Positions 43,539-54,369 of a stretch of 64,000 bases of DNA are shown piece after piece. Source of the stretch: Siphonodentalium dalli (Eukaryota > Mollusca > Scaphopoda > Gadilida > Siphonodentaliidae); the NCBI GenBank assembly GCA_032622095.1, contig CP136061.1, positions 135,371,587-135,435,586 on the forward strand, read 5' to 3'. Position 1 is the stretch's first letter. The number at the start of each line of letters is the position of its first letter. Under the pieces are notes generated by a model, which did no database searches, had not been told where the DNA came from, and was given only the letters and a program-made list of their open reading frames with translations. The translations under genes and the position numbers were made by a program.

Positions 43539-43630
43539 GCCTCGGTAGCGCAGTAGGCAGCGCGTCAGTCTCATAATCACAAAATGACAGAGCAATCTGA
43601 AGGTCGTGAGTTCGATCCTCACTCGGGGCA
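43539..43630 (+). tRNA. tRNA-Met(CAT) with intron, copy 26
   Basis: 92 nt, no defect seen. Confidence 0.92.
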
Positions 43631-43859
43631 GAAATCTTTTGCCTGTGATTTTTAATGTTACCCTTCGGAGCAGATCCATTTTGACAGCCAAGTTGAAAGA
43701 AAAAGAAAACCATCAAAATGTTCTTTTCTGTCTGGATTTTGGTTGGCAGAAACAGCAAACAAGCTATGTGAAATATCAAACTCATAGAGATGGTGCCAAG
43801 AAGTTCACAGGTCAACTGTCGCTTCCATGTGAGCAAGCAAAATGCAAACAAAAAAGTAT

Positions 43860-43974
43860 TGTCAGAAGTGGGGTTCGAACCCACACCCACATTCGTGGAC
43901 CAGAACTCCCATAACCTCGAACGAGGAAGGCAGTACCTTGAGTCTGGCGCCTTAGACCACTCGGCCATCCTGAC
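43860..43974 (-). tRNA. tRNA-Leu(CAA) with intron, copy 26
   Basis: 115 nt. One C to T change next to the variable arm. Confidence 0.9.
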
Positions 43975-44230
43975 TTATGAAATGAAGACCAAAACTGTTG
44001 CAGTCCCGCGCGCACGTCACGTGGTTACAGCTGAAGAGCAAGTTCTCTGTAATTTCGGCATACTAATTAATATTCACGTATTTTGTCAACAGATTTGCTG
44101 AAACGTCGCACAAACTTTTAGTGAACATGGATTCGGGTGACGTCACATGTAGTTTTTTGACCGATTTTTTGTTATAAGAAATTTTCAAATGCACGTATTA
44201 CAGTTTATAAGAGCTTATTCCAACACCGAA

Positions 44231-44303
44231 GTTTCCGCAGTGTAGTGGTTATCACGCTCGCCTAACACGCGAGAGGTCCTGAGTTCGAGCCTCAGCGGAA
44301 ACA
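44231..44303 (+). tRNA. tRNA-Val(AAC), copy 26
   Basis: 73 nt. The conserved U8 is C. Shared with copies 29 and 31. Confidence 0.82.
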
Positions 44304-44533
44304 ACCGGAAAAGTTTTGCTGAGTTTTGCCTACAGACAAATAATGTTTCGTGTTGCCCGTGGCCAAAGTACTCACACTAAACTGAAACTTGATTGCCAAA
44401 ATACATTTTTGTATGATTGAAAGCCCCTCAATTTACTGACCGTCGATCATTTTTGCTTGAGATGAAGAATAAAACACAAACACTTAAAATTGCGTTATTT
44501 GTCAAAAACAAAATTGATTCACCAACTAAAATT

Positions 44534-44606
44534 TGTTCCCGCTGGGGCTCGAACACAGGACCTCTCGCGTGTGAAGCGAGCGTGATAACCACTACACTAC
44601 GGAAAC
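44534..44606 (-). tRNA. tRNA-Val(CAC), copy 27
   Basis: 73 nt. G52 is T, breaking a T-stem pair. Confidence 0.8.
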
Positions 44607-44864
44607 TTCGCATACTGTCTCAATTTTAAATGCGCTCGGGATGATTCGACTAGATCAAAACTTACTTCGGTCTGAGAAAATGTTATGCTGGTTAGATAGC
44701 TTCCTAATTCCCGCGCAGTACGGCCTGATCACGATGGACAAACTGAGGTTGCACAAATTAATGCCCTGGGCATAGCATCAATCAACATGAAGACAACATT
44801 TTGTTCAAAGTTATACCTGTACACTATAATATAGTACCCAAAACTGTTAGGAAAATCCCCATGT

Positions 44865-44956
44865 GCCTCGGTAGCGCAGTAGGCAGCGCGTCAGTCTCAT
44901 AATCACAAAATGACAGAGCAATCTGAAGGTCGTGAGTTCGATCCTCACTCGGGGCA
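44865..44956 (+). tRNA. tRNA-Met(CAT) with intron, copy 27
   Basis: 92 nt, no defect seen. One extra A upstream, shared with copies 28 and 30. Confidence 0.92.
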
Positions 44957-45185
44957 GAAATCTTTTGCCTGTGATTTTTAATGTTACCCTTCGGAGCAGA
45001 TCCATTTTGACAGCCAAGTTGAAAGAAAAAGAAAACCATCAAAATGTTCTTTTCTGTCTGGATTTTGGTTGGCAGAAACAGCAAACAAGCTATGTGAAAT
45101 ATCAAACTCATAGAGATGGTGCCAAGAAGTTCACAGGTCAACTGTCGCTTCCATGTGAGCAAGCAAAATGCAAACAAAAAAGTAT

Positions 45186-45300
45186 TGTCACAAGTGGGGT
45201 TCGAACCCACGCCCACATTCGTGGACCAGAACACCCATAACCTCGAACAAGGAAGGCAGTACCTTGAGTCTGGCGCCTTAGACCACTCGGCCATCCTGAC
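45186..45300 (-). tRNA. tRNA-Leu(CAA) with intron, copy 27
   Basis: 115 nt. C68 is G, plus two changes in or near the intron shared with copies 28 and 30. Confidence 0.8.
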
Positions 45301-45556
45301 TTATGAAATGAAGACCAAAACTGTAGCAGTCCCGCGAGCACGTCACGTGGTTACAGCTGAAGAGCAAGTTCTCTGTAATTGCGGCATACTAATTAATATT
45401 CACGTATTTTGTCAACAGATTTGCTGAAACGTCGCACAAACTTTTAGTGAACATGGATTCGGGTGACGTCACATGTAGTTTTTAGACCGATTTTTTGTTA
45501 TAAGAAATTTTCAAATGCACGTTTTACAGTTTATAAGAGCTTATTCCAACACCGAA

Positions 45557-45629
45557 GTTTCCGTAGTGTAGTGGTTATCACGCTCGCCTAACACGCGAGA
45601 GGTCCTGATTTCGAGCCTCAGCGGAAACA
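45557..45629 (+). tRNA. tRNA-Val(AAC), copy 27
   Basis: 73 nt. G53 is T. Confidence 0.8.
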
Positions 45630-45859
45630 ACCGGAAAAGTTTTGCTGAGTTTTGCCTACAGACAAATAATGTTTCGTGTTGCCCGTGGCCAAAGTACTCA
45701 CACTAAACTGAAACTTGATTGCCAAAATACATTTTTGTATGATTGAAAGCCCCTCAATTTACTGACCGTCGATCATTTTTGCTTGAGATGAAGAATAAAA
45801 CACAAACACTTAAAATTGCGTTATTTGTCAAAAACAAAATTGATTCACCAACTAAAATT

Positions 45860-45932
45860 TGTTCCCGCTGGGGCTCGAACCCAGGACCTCTCGCGTGTGA
45901 AGCGAGCGTGATAACCACTACACTACGGAAAC
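45860..45932 (-). tRNA. tRNA-Val(CAC), copy 28
   Basis: 73 nt, no defect seen. Confidence 0.93.
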
Positions 45933-46190
45933 TTCGCATACTGTCACAATTTTAAATGCGCTCGGGATGATTCGACTAGATCAAAACTTACTTCGGTCTG
46001 AGAAAATGTTATGCTGGTTAGATAGCTTCCTAATTCCCGCGCAGTACGGCCTGATCACGATGGACAAACTGAGGTTGCACAAATTAATGCCCTGGGCATA
46101 GCATCAATCAACATGAAGACAACATTTTGTTCAAAGTTATACCTGTACACTATAATATAGTACCCAAAACTGTTAGGAAAATCCCCATGT

Positions 46191-46282
46191 GCCTCGGTAG
46201 CGCAGTAGGCAGCGCGTCAGTCTCATAATCACAAAATGACAGAGCAATCTGAAGGTCGTGAGTTCGATCCTCACTCGGGGCA
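46191..46282 (+). tRNA. tRNA-Met(CAT) with intron, copy 28
   Basis: 92 nt, no defect seen. Confidence 0.92.
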
Positions 46283-46511
46283 GAAATCTTTTGCCTGTGA
46301 TTTTTAATGTTACCCTTCGGAGCAGATCCATTTTGACAGCCAAGTTGAAAGAAAAAGAAAACCATCAAAATGTTCTTTTCTGTCTGGATTTTGGTTGGCA
46401 GAAACAGCAAACAAGCTATGTGAAATATCAAACTCATAGAGATGGTGCCAAGAAGTTCACAGGTCAACTGTCGCTTCCATGTGAGCAAGCAAAATGCAAA
46501 CAAAAAAGTAT

Positions 46512-46626
46512 TGTCACAAGTGGGGTTCGAACCCACGCCCACATTCGTGGACCAGAACACCCATAACCTCGAACAAGGAAGGCAGTACCTTGAGTCTGGC
46601 GCCTTAGACCACTCGGCCATCCTGAC
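46512..46626 (-). tRNA. tRNA-Leu(CAA) with intron, copy 28
   Basis: 115 nt. C68 is G. Confidence 0.8.
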
Positions 46627-46882
46627 TTATGAAATGAAGACCAAAACTGTAGCAGTCCCGCGAGCACGTCACGTGGTTACAGCTGAAGAGCAAGTTCTCT
46701 GTAATTGCGGCATACTAATTAATATTCACGTATTTTGTCAACAGATTTGCTGAAACGTCGCACAAACTTTTAGTGAACATGGATTCGGGTGACGTCACAT
46801 GTAGTTTTTAGACCGATTTTTTGTTATAAGAAATTTTCAAATGCACGTTTTACAGTTTATAAGAGCTTATTCCAACACCGAA

Positions 46883-46955
46883 GTTTCCGTAGTGTAGTGG
46901 TTATCACGCTCGCCTAACACGCGAGAGGTCCTGATTTCGAGCCTCAGCGGAAACA
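46883..46955 (+). tRNA. tRNA-Val(AAC), copy 28
   Basis: 73 nt. G53 is T. Confidence 0.8.
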
Positions 46956-47185
46956 ACCGGAAAAGTTTTGCTGAGTTTTGCCTACAGACAAATAATGTTT
47001 CGTGTTGCCCGTGGCCAAAGTACTCACACTAAACTGAAACTTGATTGCCAAAATACATTTTTGTATGATTGAAAGCCCCTCAATTTACTGACCGTCGATC
47101 ATTTTTGCTTGAGATGAAGAATAAAACACAAACACTTAAAATTGCGTTATTTGTCAAAAACAAAATTGATTCACCAACTAAAATT

Positions 47186-47258
47186 TGTTCCCGCTGGGGC
47201 TCGAACCCAGGACCTCTCGCGTGTGAAGCGAGCGTGATAACCACTACACTACGGAAAC
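47186..47258 (-). tRNA. tRNA-Val(CAC), copy 29
   Basis: 73 nt, no defect seen. Confidence 0.93.
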
Positions 47259-47515
47259 TTCGCATACTGTCACAATTTTAAATGCGCTCGGGATGATTCG
47301 ACTAGATCAAAACTTACTTCGGTCTGAGAAAATGTTATGACGGTTAGATAGCTTCCTAATTCCCGCGCAGTACGGCCTGATCACGATGGACAAACTGAGG
47401 TTGCACAAATTAATGCCCCGGGCATAGCATCAATCAACATGAAGACAACATTTTGTTCAAAGTTATACCTGTACACTATAATATAGTACCCAAACTGTTA
47501 GGAAAATCCCCATGT

Positions 47516-47607
47516 GCCTCGGTAGCGCAGTAGGCAGCGCGTCAGTCTCATAATCACAAAATGACAGAGCAATCTGAAGGTCGTGAGTTCGATCCTCACT
47601 CGGGGCA
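47516..47607 (+). tRNA. tRNA-Met(CAT) with intron, copy 29
   Basis: 92 nt, no defect seen. Confidence 0.92.
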
Positions 47608-47836
47608 GAAATCTTTTGCCTGTGATTTTTAATGTTACCCTTCGGAGCAGATCCATTTTGACAGCCAAGTTGAAAGAAAAAGAAAACCATCAAAATGTTC
47701 TTTTCTGTCTGGATTTTGGTTGGCAGAAACAGCAAACAAGCTATGTGAAATATCAAACTCATAGAGATGGTGCCAAGAAGTTCACAGGTCAACTGTCGCT
47801 TCCATGTGAGCAAGCAAAATGCAAACAAAAAAGTAT

Positions 47837-47951
47837 TGTCAGAAGTGGGGTTCGAACCCACGCCCACATTCGTGGACCAGAACTCCCATAACCTCGAACG
47901 AGGAAGGCAGTACCTTGAGTCTGGCGCCTTAGACCACTCGGCCATCCTGAC
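47837..47951 (-). tRNA. tRNA-Leu(CAA) with intron, copy 29
   Basis: 115 nt, no defect seen. Confidence 0.93.
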
Positions 47952-48207
47952 TTATGAAATGAAGACCAAAACTGTTGCAGTCCCGCGCGCACGTCACGTG
48001 GTTACAGCTGAAGAGCAAGTTCTCTGTAATTTCGGCATACTAATTAATATTCACGTATTTTGTCAACAGATTTGCTGAAACGTCGCACAAACTTTTAGTG
48101 AACATGGATTCGGGTGACGTCACATGTAGTTTTTTGACCGATTTTTTGTTATAAGAAATTTTCAAATGCACGTTTTACAGTTTATAAGAGCTTATTCCAA
48201 CACCGAA

Positions 48208-48280
48208 GTTTCCGCAGTGTAGTGGTTATCACGCTCGCCTAACACGCGAGAGGTCCTGAGTTCGAGCCTCAGCGGAAACA
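48208..48280 (+). tRNA. tRNA-Val(AAC), copy 29
   Basis: 73 nt. U8 is C. Confidence 0.82.
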
Positions 48281-48510
48281 ACCGGAAAAGTTTTGCTGAG
48301 TTTTGCCTACAGACAAATAATGTTTCGTGTTGCCCGTGGCCAAAGTACTCACACTAAACTGAAACTTGATTGCCAAAATACATTTTTGTATGATTGAAAG
48401 CCCCTCAATTTACTGACCGTCGATCATTTTTGCTTGAGATGAAGAATAAAACACAAACACTTAAAATTGCGTTATTTGTCAAAAACAAAATTGATTCACC
48501 AACTAAAATT

Positions 48511-48583
48511 TGTTCCCGCTGGGGCTCGAACCCAGGACCTCTCGCGTGTGAAGCGAGCGTGATAACCACTACACTACGGAAAC
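48511..48583 (-). tRNA. tRNA-Val(CAC), copy 30
   Basis: 73 nt, no defect seen. Confidence 0.93.
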
Positions 48584-48841
48584 TTCGCATACTGTCACAA
48601 TTTTAAATGCGCTCGGGATGATTCGACTAGATCAAAACTTACTTCGGTCTGAGAAAATGTTATGCTGGTTAGATAGCTTCCTAATTCCCGCGCAGTACGG
48701 CCTGATCACGATGGACAAACTGAGGTTGCACAAATTAATGCCCTGGGCATAGCATCAATCAACATGAAGACAACATTTTGTTCAAAGTTATACCTGTACA
48801 CTATAATATAGTACCCAAAACTGTTAGGAAAATCCCCATGT

Positions 48842-48933
48842 GCCTCGGTAGCGCAGTAGGCAGCGCGTCAGTCTCATAATCACAAAATGACAGAGCAATC
48901 TGAAGGTCGTGAGTTCGATCCTCACTCGGGGCA
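48842..48933 (+). tRNA. tRNA-Met(CAT) with intron, copy 30
   Basis: 92 nt, no defect seen. Confidence 0.92.
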
Positions 48934-49162
48934 GAAATCTTTTGCCTGTGATTTTTAATGTTACCCTTCGGAGCAGATCCATTTTGACAGCCAAGTTGAA
49001 AGAAAAAGAAAACCATCAAAATGTTCTTTTCTGTCTGGATTTTGGTTGGCAGAAACAGCAAACAAGCTATGTGAAATATCAAACTCATAGAGATGGTGCC
49101 AAGAAGTTCACAGGTCAACTGTCGCTTCCATGTGAGCAAGCAAAATGCAAACAAAAAAGTAT

Positions 49163-49277
49163 TGTCACAAGTGGGGTTCGAACCCACGCCCACATTCGTG
49201 GACCAGAACACCCATAACCTCGAACAAGGAAGGCAGTACCTTGAGTCTGGCGCCTTAGACCACTCGGCCATCCTGAC
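49163..49277 (-). tRNA. tRNA-Leu(CAA) with intron, copy 30
   Basis: 115 nt. C68 is G. Confidence 0.8.
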
Positions 49278-49533
49278 TTATGAAATGAAGACCAAAACTG
49301 TAGCAGTCCCGCGAGCACGTCACGTGGTTACAGCTGAAGAGCAAGTTCTCTGTAATTGCGGCATACTAATTAATATTCACGTATTTTGTCAACAGATTTG
49401 CTGAAACGTCGCACAAACTTTTAGTGAACATGGATTCGGGTGACGTCACATGTAGTTTTTAGACCGATTTTTTGTTATAAGAAATTTTCAAATGCACGTT
49501 TTACAGTTTATAAGAGCTTATTCCAACACCGAA

Positions 49534-49606
49534 GTTTCCGTAGTGTAGTGGTTATCACGCTCGCCTAATACGCGAGAGGTCCTGATTTCGAGCCTCAGCG
49601 GAAACA
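49534..49606 (+). tRNA. Valine-type tRNA with isoleucine anticodon AAT, copy 30
   Basis: 73 nt. The body is tRNA-Val(AAC), but C36 is T, so the loop reads CTAATAC with anticodon AAT at 49567-49569, which would read isoleucine codons. G53 is also T, weakening the T stem. Valyl-tRNA synthetase relies strongly on the valine anticodon, so charging is uncertain. It may simply be a decaying copy. Confidence 0.8.
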
Positions 49607-49836
49607 ACCGGAAAAGTTTTGCTGAGTTTTGCCTACAGACAAATAATGTTTCGTGTTGCCCGTGGCCAAAGTACTCACACTAAACTGAAACTTGATTGCC
49701 AAAATACATTTTTGTATGATTGAAAGCCCCTCAATTTACTGACCGTCGATCATTTTTGCTTGAGATGAAGAATAAAACACAAACACTTAAAATTGCGTTA
49801 TTTGTCAAAAACAAAATTGATTCACCAACTAAAATT

Positions 49837-49909
49837 TGTTCCCGCTGGGGCTCGAACCCAGGACCTCTCGCGTGTGAAGCGAGCGTGATAACCACTACAC
49901 TACGGAAAC
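49837..49909 (-). tRNA. tRNA-Val(CAC), copy 31
   Basis: 73 nt, no defect seen. Confidence 0.93.
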
Positions 49910-50166
49910 TTCGCATACTGTCACAATTTTAAATGCGCTCGGGATGATTCGACTAGATCAAAACTTACTTCGGTCTGAGAAAATGTTATGACGGTTAGAT
50001 AGCTTCCTAATTCCCGCGCAGTACGGCCTGATCACGATGGACAAACTGAGGTTGCACAAATTAATGCCCCGGGCATAGCATCAATCAACATGAAGACAAC
50101 ATTTTGTTCAAAGTTATACCTGTACACTATAATATAGTACCCAAACTGTTAGGAAAATCCCCATGT

Positions 50167-50258
50167 GCCTCGGTAGCGCAGTAGGCAGCGCGTCAGTCTC
50201 ATAATCACAAAATGACAGAGCAATCTGAAGGTCGTGAGTTCGATCCTCACTCGGGGCA
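50167..50258 (+). tRNA. tRNA-Met(CAT) with intron, copy 31
   Basis: 92 nt, no defect seen. Confidence 0.92.
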
Positions 50259-50487
50259 GAAATCTTTTGCCAGTGATTTTTAATGTTACCCTTCGGAGCA
50301 GATCCATTTTGACAGCCAAGTTGAAAGAAAAAGAAAACCATCAAAATGTTCTTTTCTGTCTGGATTTTGGTTGGCAGAAACAGCAAACAAGCTATGTGAA
50401 ATATCAAACTCATAGAGATGGTGCCAAGAAGTTCACAGGTCAACTGTCGCTTCCATGTGAGCAAGCAAAATGCAAACAAAAAAGTAT

Positions 50488-50602
50488 TGTCAGAAGTGGG
50501 GTTCGAACCCACGCCCACATTCGTGGACCAGAACTCCCATAACCTCGAACGAGGAAGGCAGTACCTTGAGTCTGGCGCCTTAGACCACTCGGCCATCCTG
50601 AC
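50488..50602 (-). tRNA. tRNA-Leu(CAA) with intron, copy 31
   Basis: 115 nt, no defect seen. Confidence 0.93.
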
Positions 50603-50858
50603 TTATGAAATGAAGACCAAAACTGTTGCAGTCCCGCGCGCACGTCACGTGGTTACAGCTGAAGAGCAAGTTCTCTGTAATTTCGGCATACTAATTAATA
50701 TTCACGTATTTTGTCAACAGATTTGCTGAAACGTCGCACAAACTTTTAGTGAACATGGATTCGGGTGACGTCACATGTAGTTTTTTGACCGATTTTTTGT
50801 TATAAGAAATTTTCAAATGCACGTTTTACAGTTTATAAGAGCTTATTCCAACACCGAA

Positions 50859-50931
50859 GTTTCCGCAGTGTAGTGGTTATCACGCTCGCCTAACACGCGA
50901 GAGGTCCTGAGTTCGAGCCTCAGCGGAAACA
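50859..50931 (+). tRNA. tRNA-Val(AAC), copy 31
   Basis: 73 nt. U8 is C. Confidence 0.82.
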
Positions 50932-51160
50932 ACCGGAAAAGTTTTGCTGAGTTTTGCCTACAGACAAATAATGTTTCGTGTTGCCCGTGGCCAAAGTACT
51001 CACACTAAACTGAAACTTGATTGCCAAAATACATTTTTGTATGATTGAAAGCCCCTCAATTTACTGACCGTCGATCATTTTTGCTTGAGATGAAAATAAA
51101 ACACAAACACTTAAAATTGCGTTATTTGTCAAAAACAAAATTGATTCACCAACTAAAATT

Positions 51161-51233
51161 TGTTCCCGCTGGGGCTCGAACCCAGGACCTCTCGCGTGTG
51201 AAGCGAGCGTGATAACCACTACACTACGGAAAC
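51161..51233 (-). tRNA. tRNA-Val(CAC), copy 32
   Basis: 73 nt, no defect seen. Confidence 0.93.
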
Positions 51234-51490
51234 TTCGCATACTGTCACAATTTTAAATGCGATCGGGATGATTCGACTAGATCAAAACTTACTTCGGTCT
51301 GAGAAAATGTTATGCTGGTTAGATAGCTTCCTAATTCCCGCGCAGTACGGCCTGATCACGATGGACAAACTGAGGTTGCACAAATTAATGCCCCGGGCAT
51401 AGCATCAATCAACATGAAGACAACATTTTGTTCAAAGTTATACCTGTACACTATAATATAGTACCCAAACTGTTAGGAAAATCCCCATGT

Positions 51491-51582
51491 GCCTCGGTAG
51501 CGCAGTAGGCAGCGCGTCAGTCTCATAATCACAAAATGACAGAGCAATCTGAAGGTCGTGAGTTCGATCCTCACTCGGGGCA
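51491..51582 (+). tRNA. tRNA-Met(CAT) with intron, copy 32
   Basis: 92 nt, no defect seen. Terminator flank reads ATTTTG, as in copy 2. Confidence 0.92.
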
Positions 51583-51811
51583 GAAATATTTTGCCTGTGA
51601 TTTTTAATGTTACCCTTCGGAGCAGATCCATTTTGACAGCCAAGTTGAAAGAAAAAGAAAACCATCAAAATGTTCTTTTCTGTCTGGATTTTGGTTGGCA
51701 GAAACAGCAAACAAGCTATGTGAAATATCAAACCTATAGAGATGGTGCCAAGAAGTTCACAGGTCAACTGTCGCTTCCATGTGAGCAAGCAAAATGCAAA
51801 CAAAAAAGTAT

Positions 51812-51825
51812 TGTCAGAAGTGGGG
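51812..51825 (-). pseudogene. tRNA-Leu(CAA), copy 32, 3' remnant
   Basis: Only the last 14 nt (acceptor 3' strand and part of the T stem) remain. The array ends here against unrelated AT-rich DNA. Confidence 0.85.
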
Positions 51826-52715
51826 ATTTCTCGATTCATAACTATAGGTGAGTGGGCATTGATGCGTTAGCTAGGAGAATTTGATAATTTTCATAGTTTA
51901 TTGAATATCAAAACATGCAACAAAACGTTTATAACATAATATGTAAATGACAGCACACAAAAATGAAGCACAAGCAACGGTATAAAAAAAAATATTTTTC
52001 ATGGTAATAGGTAAGTTATATTTATTTATTTTCTTGATATGGGATGTGATATTTTAGATTGCCTGTAGATAGCATTATGATTACTCGCCGATCGAGAATA
52101 CTAATTAAGTATATTAAATAATTCACAATAATAAAATGGGAAAACGAATTAATATAGTATCCGCTATCCTACTCAATATCTCATTTAAATATACACCAAT
52201 ACCGATCCGATGGAAACTTTAAATAATTAATTTTTATTGGAGTTGTTGAGACTGTATATGACATGTTATTAAAATAAAAGTATTACAAATGGTGGTAGTA
52301 ATATACCAATACTGTTACAGAACGCTAAAATTTGTTAATTAGAATTAAAATTAATGTAAATAATCACAAAACCAAATAAATAATTTCTGCACAAAACTCG
52401 ACATTACTATTTGACCAATCAGAACGCAGAGATGACCATTTATTTTCCCGATCAGAAATCACGTAAATTTAGGTAGGCTTCATCCTCTAGTCTAAGTATC
52501 ACTAAGCAAACAAACCCATCAGATTTGGGAAAATTAATTATAAAAAAAATATGCAAAGTAACATATAACATGATCATTTAGTGGTATCAATCCATTTTAT
52601 CAGTCAATAAATCATGTAGACCTACTATATATTACATTACTGCGGGGACCTACGCGAATTGAGTGACCTACGGAGACCTACGCAAATCTAGGGACCTACT
52701 GCATAACGCGTCACC
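51826..52715. other. AT-rich spacer, no gene seen
   Basis: About 890 bp of AT-rich sequence without coding potential. Near its right end (about 52645-52700) GACCTAC recurs four times, a short degenerate tandem repeat just before the tRNA-Met fragment. Confidence 0.6.
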
Positions 52716-52750
52716 GCCTCGGTAGCGCAGTAGGCAGCGCGTCAGTCTCA
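52716..52750 (+). pseudogene. tRNA-Met 5' half fused to a LINE
   Basis: These 35 nt equal the first 35 nt of the array tRNA-Met and stop inside the anticodon (after C34-A35). The upstream flank differs from the array flank. The rest of the tRNA is not found downstream of the LINE. Either the LINE inserted into a tRNA-Met gene whose other half is lost, or a cleaved tRNA 5' half was copied during retrotransposition. Confidence 0.85.
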
Positions 52751-52951
52751 GACTTCCGGTTGTCAATGGCGGGATAAACAAACCCGATTTTCGACGAAGA
52801 TTTTTTGAAGAATTATCGGCAATAACTCGACATTTCACAACTGATTTACAAAGGAAAATATTATACTTTAAAGGTAAACATGTAATCAGAAGCCACAGAG
52901 GTAAAGACTCACCTATAGTGAGTTTTTTCTTTATTTCTTTTGGTGTGGGAA

Positions 52952-54367
52952 ATGGCTACTTCGAAAATGGGAGATATGGAAAAGGGACAGGGACAGCCGT
53001 CATATGCAAATGCCCTTAAAAATGAAGATTTTCAAAGTGAACGTTCACATTTCCAGAAGGAGTCGACATTGAGGCTAACAGTGGGTGATATCAGAGCAGT
53101 ATCAGCAGCCAAAACTATAGAAAATGTGGAGAAAATGGTGGGATTTGACACAGTGGTTGCTTGTGTACCTGTTGGAAACAACAGTTACGAATTAACAATG
53201 GAAAAAAGAGAACATGCAGAACTATTAGTGGAAAAGTTAGCAATTACAAGGCCCCAATTCAGACCAAAGTTGATTTCAGACAACAGGATGACTGTTTCTT
53301 TCATGCATTTGCCAGCATACATCACAGATGATGAAATAAAAGATAAACTTAAATCTTTTGGAATCACCGAAATTGAAGATTTAAGAAGACGGTACTACAG
53401 AAATACAAATATAGCTGACGGAACGAGGTATGCGAAGGTTACATTTCCTCCAGAAATAAGGTCGTTACCCAATTTGGTTCGTTTCGATACTGTCGATGGG
53501 AACAAGTCATATCGCTTGATTCACAACGGTCAGAGGAAAGTCTGCAGTTTGTGTTACTCGGACCAACATGAGTATAAAGCTTGTCCAAATCTTGTGTGCT
53601 ATAACTGTTCAAGGAGTGGACACAGGAAAATAGACAGAGTTTGTTGCCCTGGATGCAAAGAAATGACATCAGACTGCACATGTGGAGAAGACGATGAAAT
53701 AGAAACAGACATAGAAGAATTAAGAAGAAAATCAGAGCTCGAGAAAAAGTTAATTCGCAAGTATGAAGAAGAAAAGAAAAGTGCGAAGGAAAATGATAAG
53801 GAAAATCACAGTGAAGTACCGCAAGAAGACAGCGTTAAAATTGGAGAGGAAAAACAGTCTGAAAATGTTCAACTAAAGGAGGACACACCTGGCAATGATC
53901 AGTCTGAGCCACCAGTTTTATGTTTCAGTTGTGGGTTGTCAGGAATATGTGAATGCAAAGAAGGAATGGAGTCTATGGAGATCATAGGAGAACAAACCGA
54001 GGAAAACATAGAAAAGGAGAGTCAAGACATAGAGGGACATGCAAAGAAGGAGGTAAAAATATCAGAAGAGAAGAAAGGTGAGATGACAGAAAGTGTAAAA
54101 ACTAATGTAACAGAAAATGAAGATCTAATGTCAGGAGTCGGTACCAGAATTGATGAAACTGATGATTTTAATGATACGAAGGAAAGTAACGGTTTTGATG
54201 ACGAGGGGTGGCAAACTCAATCATCAAATATCGGGAAATCACAGAAGTACAAAAAACATAAGCGATTTCACCCAGCGCCTAATGTGGAGGCAGCTAAGAA
54301 GGCGCACCATGAACGGAAGAAACATCAGGAAGTGAATTCATCTAATTTCCAAAACCAATCTTGTTAA
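52952..54367 (+). CDS. LINE ORF1, nucleic-acid-binding protein, 471 aa
   Basis: An RNA-binding partner of the LINE that coats element RNA in the retrotransposition particle. The first ATG gives MATSKMGDMEKG. Residues about 40-190 look like one or two RRM-like folds, with MTVSFMHLPAYITDDEIKDKL as a typical RRM start. A cysteine-rich segment follows at about 198-243: CSLC, then C-x2-C-x4-H as in zinc knuckles, then CPGC and CTC. The rest is a charged E/K-rich tail likely to be helical, with a further CFSCGLSGICEC cluster near 324. It ends 2 nt before the ATG of ORF2, so ORF2 may be translated by reinitiation. Confidence 0.8.
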   Translation: MATSKMGDMEKGQGQPSYANALKNEDFQSERSHFQKESTLRLTVGDIRAVSAAKTIENVEKMVGFDTVVACVPVGNNSYELTMEKREHAELLVEKLAITRPQFRPKLISDNRMTVSFMHLPAYITDDEIKDKLKSFGITEIEDLRRRYYRNTNIADGTRYAKVTFPPEIRSLPNLVRFDTVDGNKSYRLIHNGQRKVCSLCYSDQHEYKACPNLVCYNCSRSGHRKIDRVCCPGCKEMTSDCTCGEDDEIETDIEELRRKSELEKKLIRKYEEEKKSAKENDKENHSEVPQEDSVKIGEEKQSENVQLKEDTPGNDQSEPPVLCFSCGLSGICECKEGMESMEIIGEQTEENIEKESQDIEGHAKKEVKISEEKKGEMTESVKTNVTENEDLMSGVGTRIDETDDFNDTKESNGFDDEGWQTQSSNIGKSQKYKKHKRFHPAPNVEAAKKAHHERKKHQEVNSSNFQNQSC

Positions 54368-54369
54368 CA

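Larger units (their letters stand above)
17247..51825. repeat. tRNA gene tandem array, block C (copies 6-32)
   Basis: About 34.6 kb of units spaced 1324-1326 bp, broken only by a SINE in copy 21. Sets of shared variants show higher-order repeats: copies 8-9 match 11-12, and copies 27, 28 and 30 form one type alternating with copies 26, 29 and 31. The block stops inside the tRNA-Leu of copy 32. Confidence 0.95.

Noticed and set aside
1-51825. CRISPR-like or protein tandem repeat
   Set aside because: The unit is 1325 bp with no short repeat-spacer pattern, and it is fully explained by four tRNA genes and their spacers.
52716-52750. Complete tRNA-Met gene
   Set aside because: The sequence stops in the anticodon and continues as LINE 5' UTR. 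No T arm follows.
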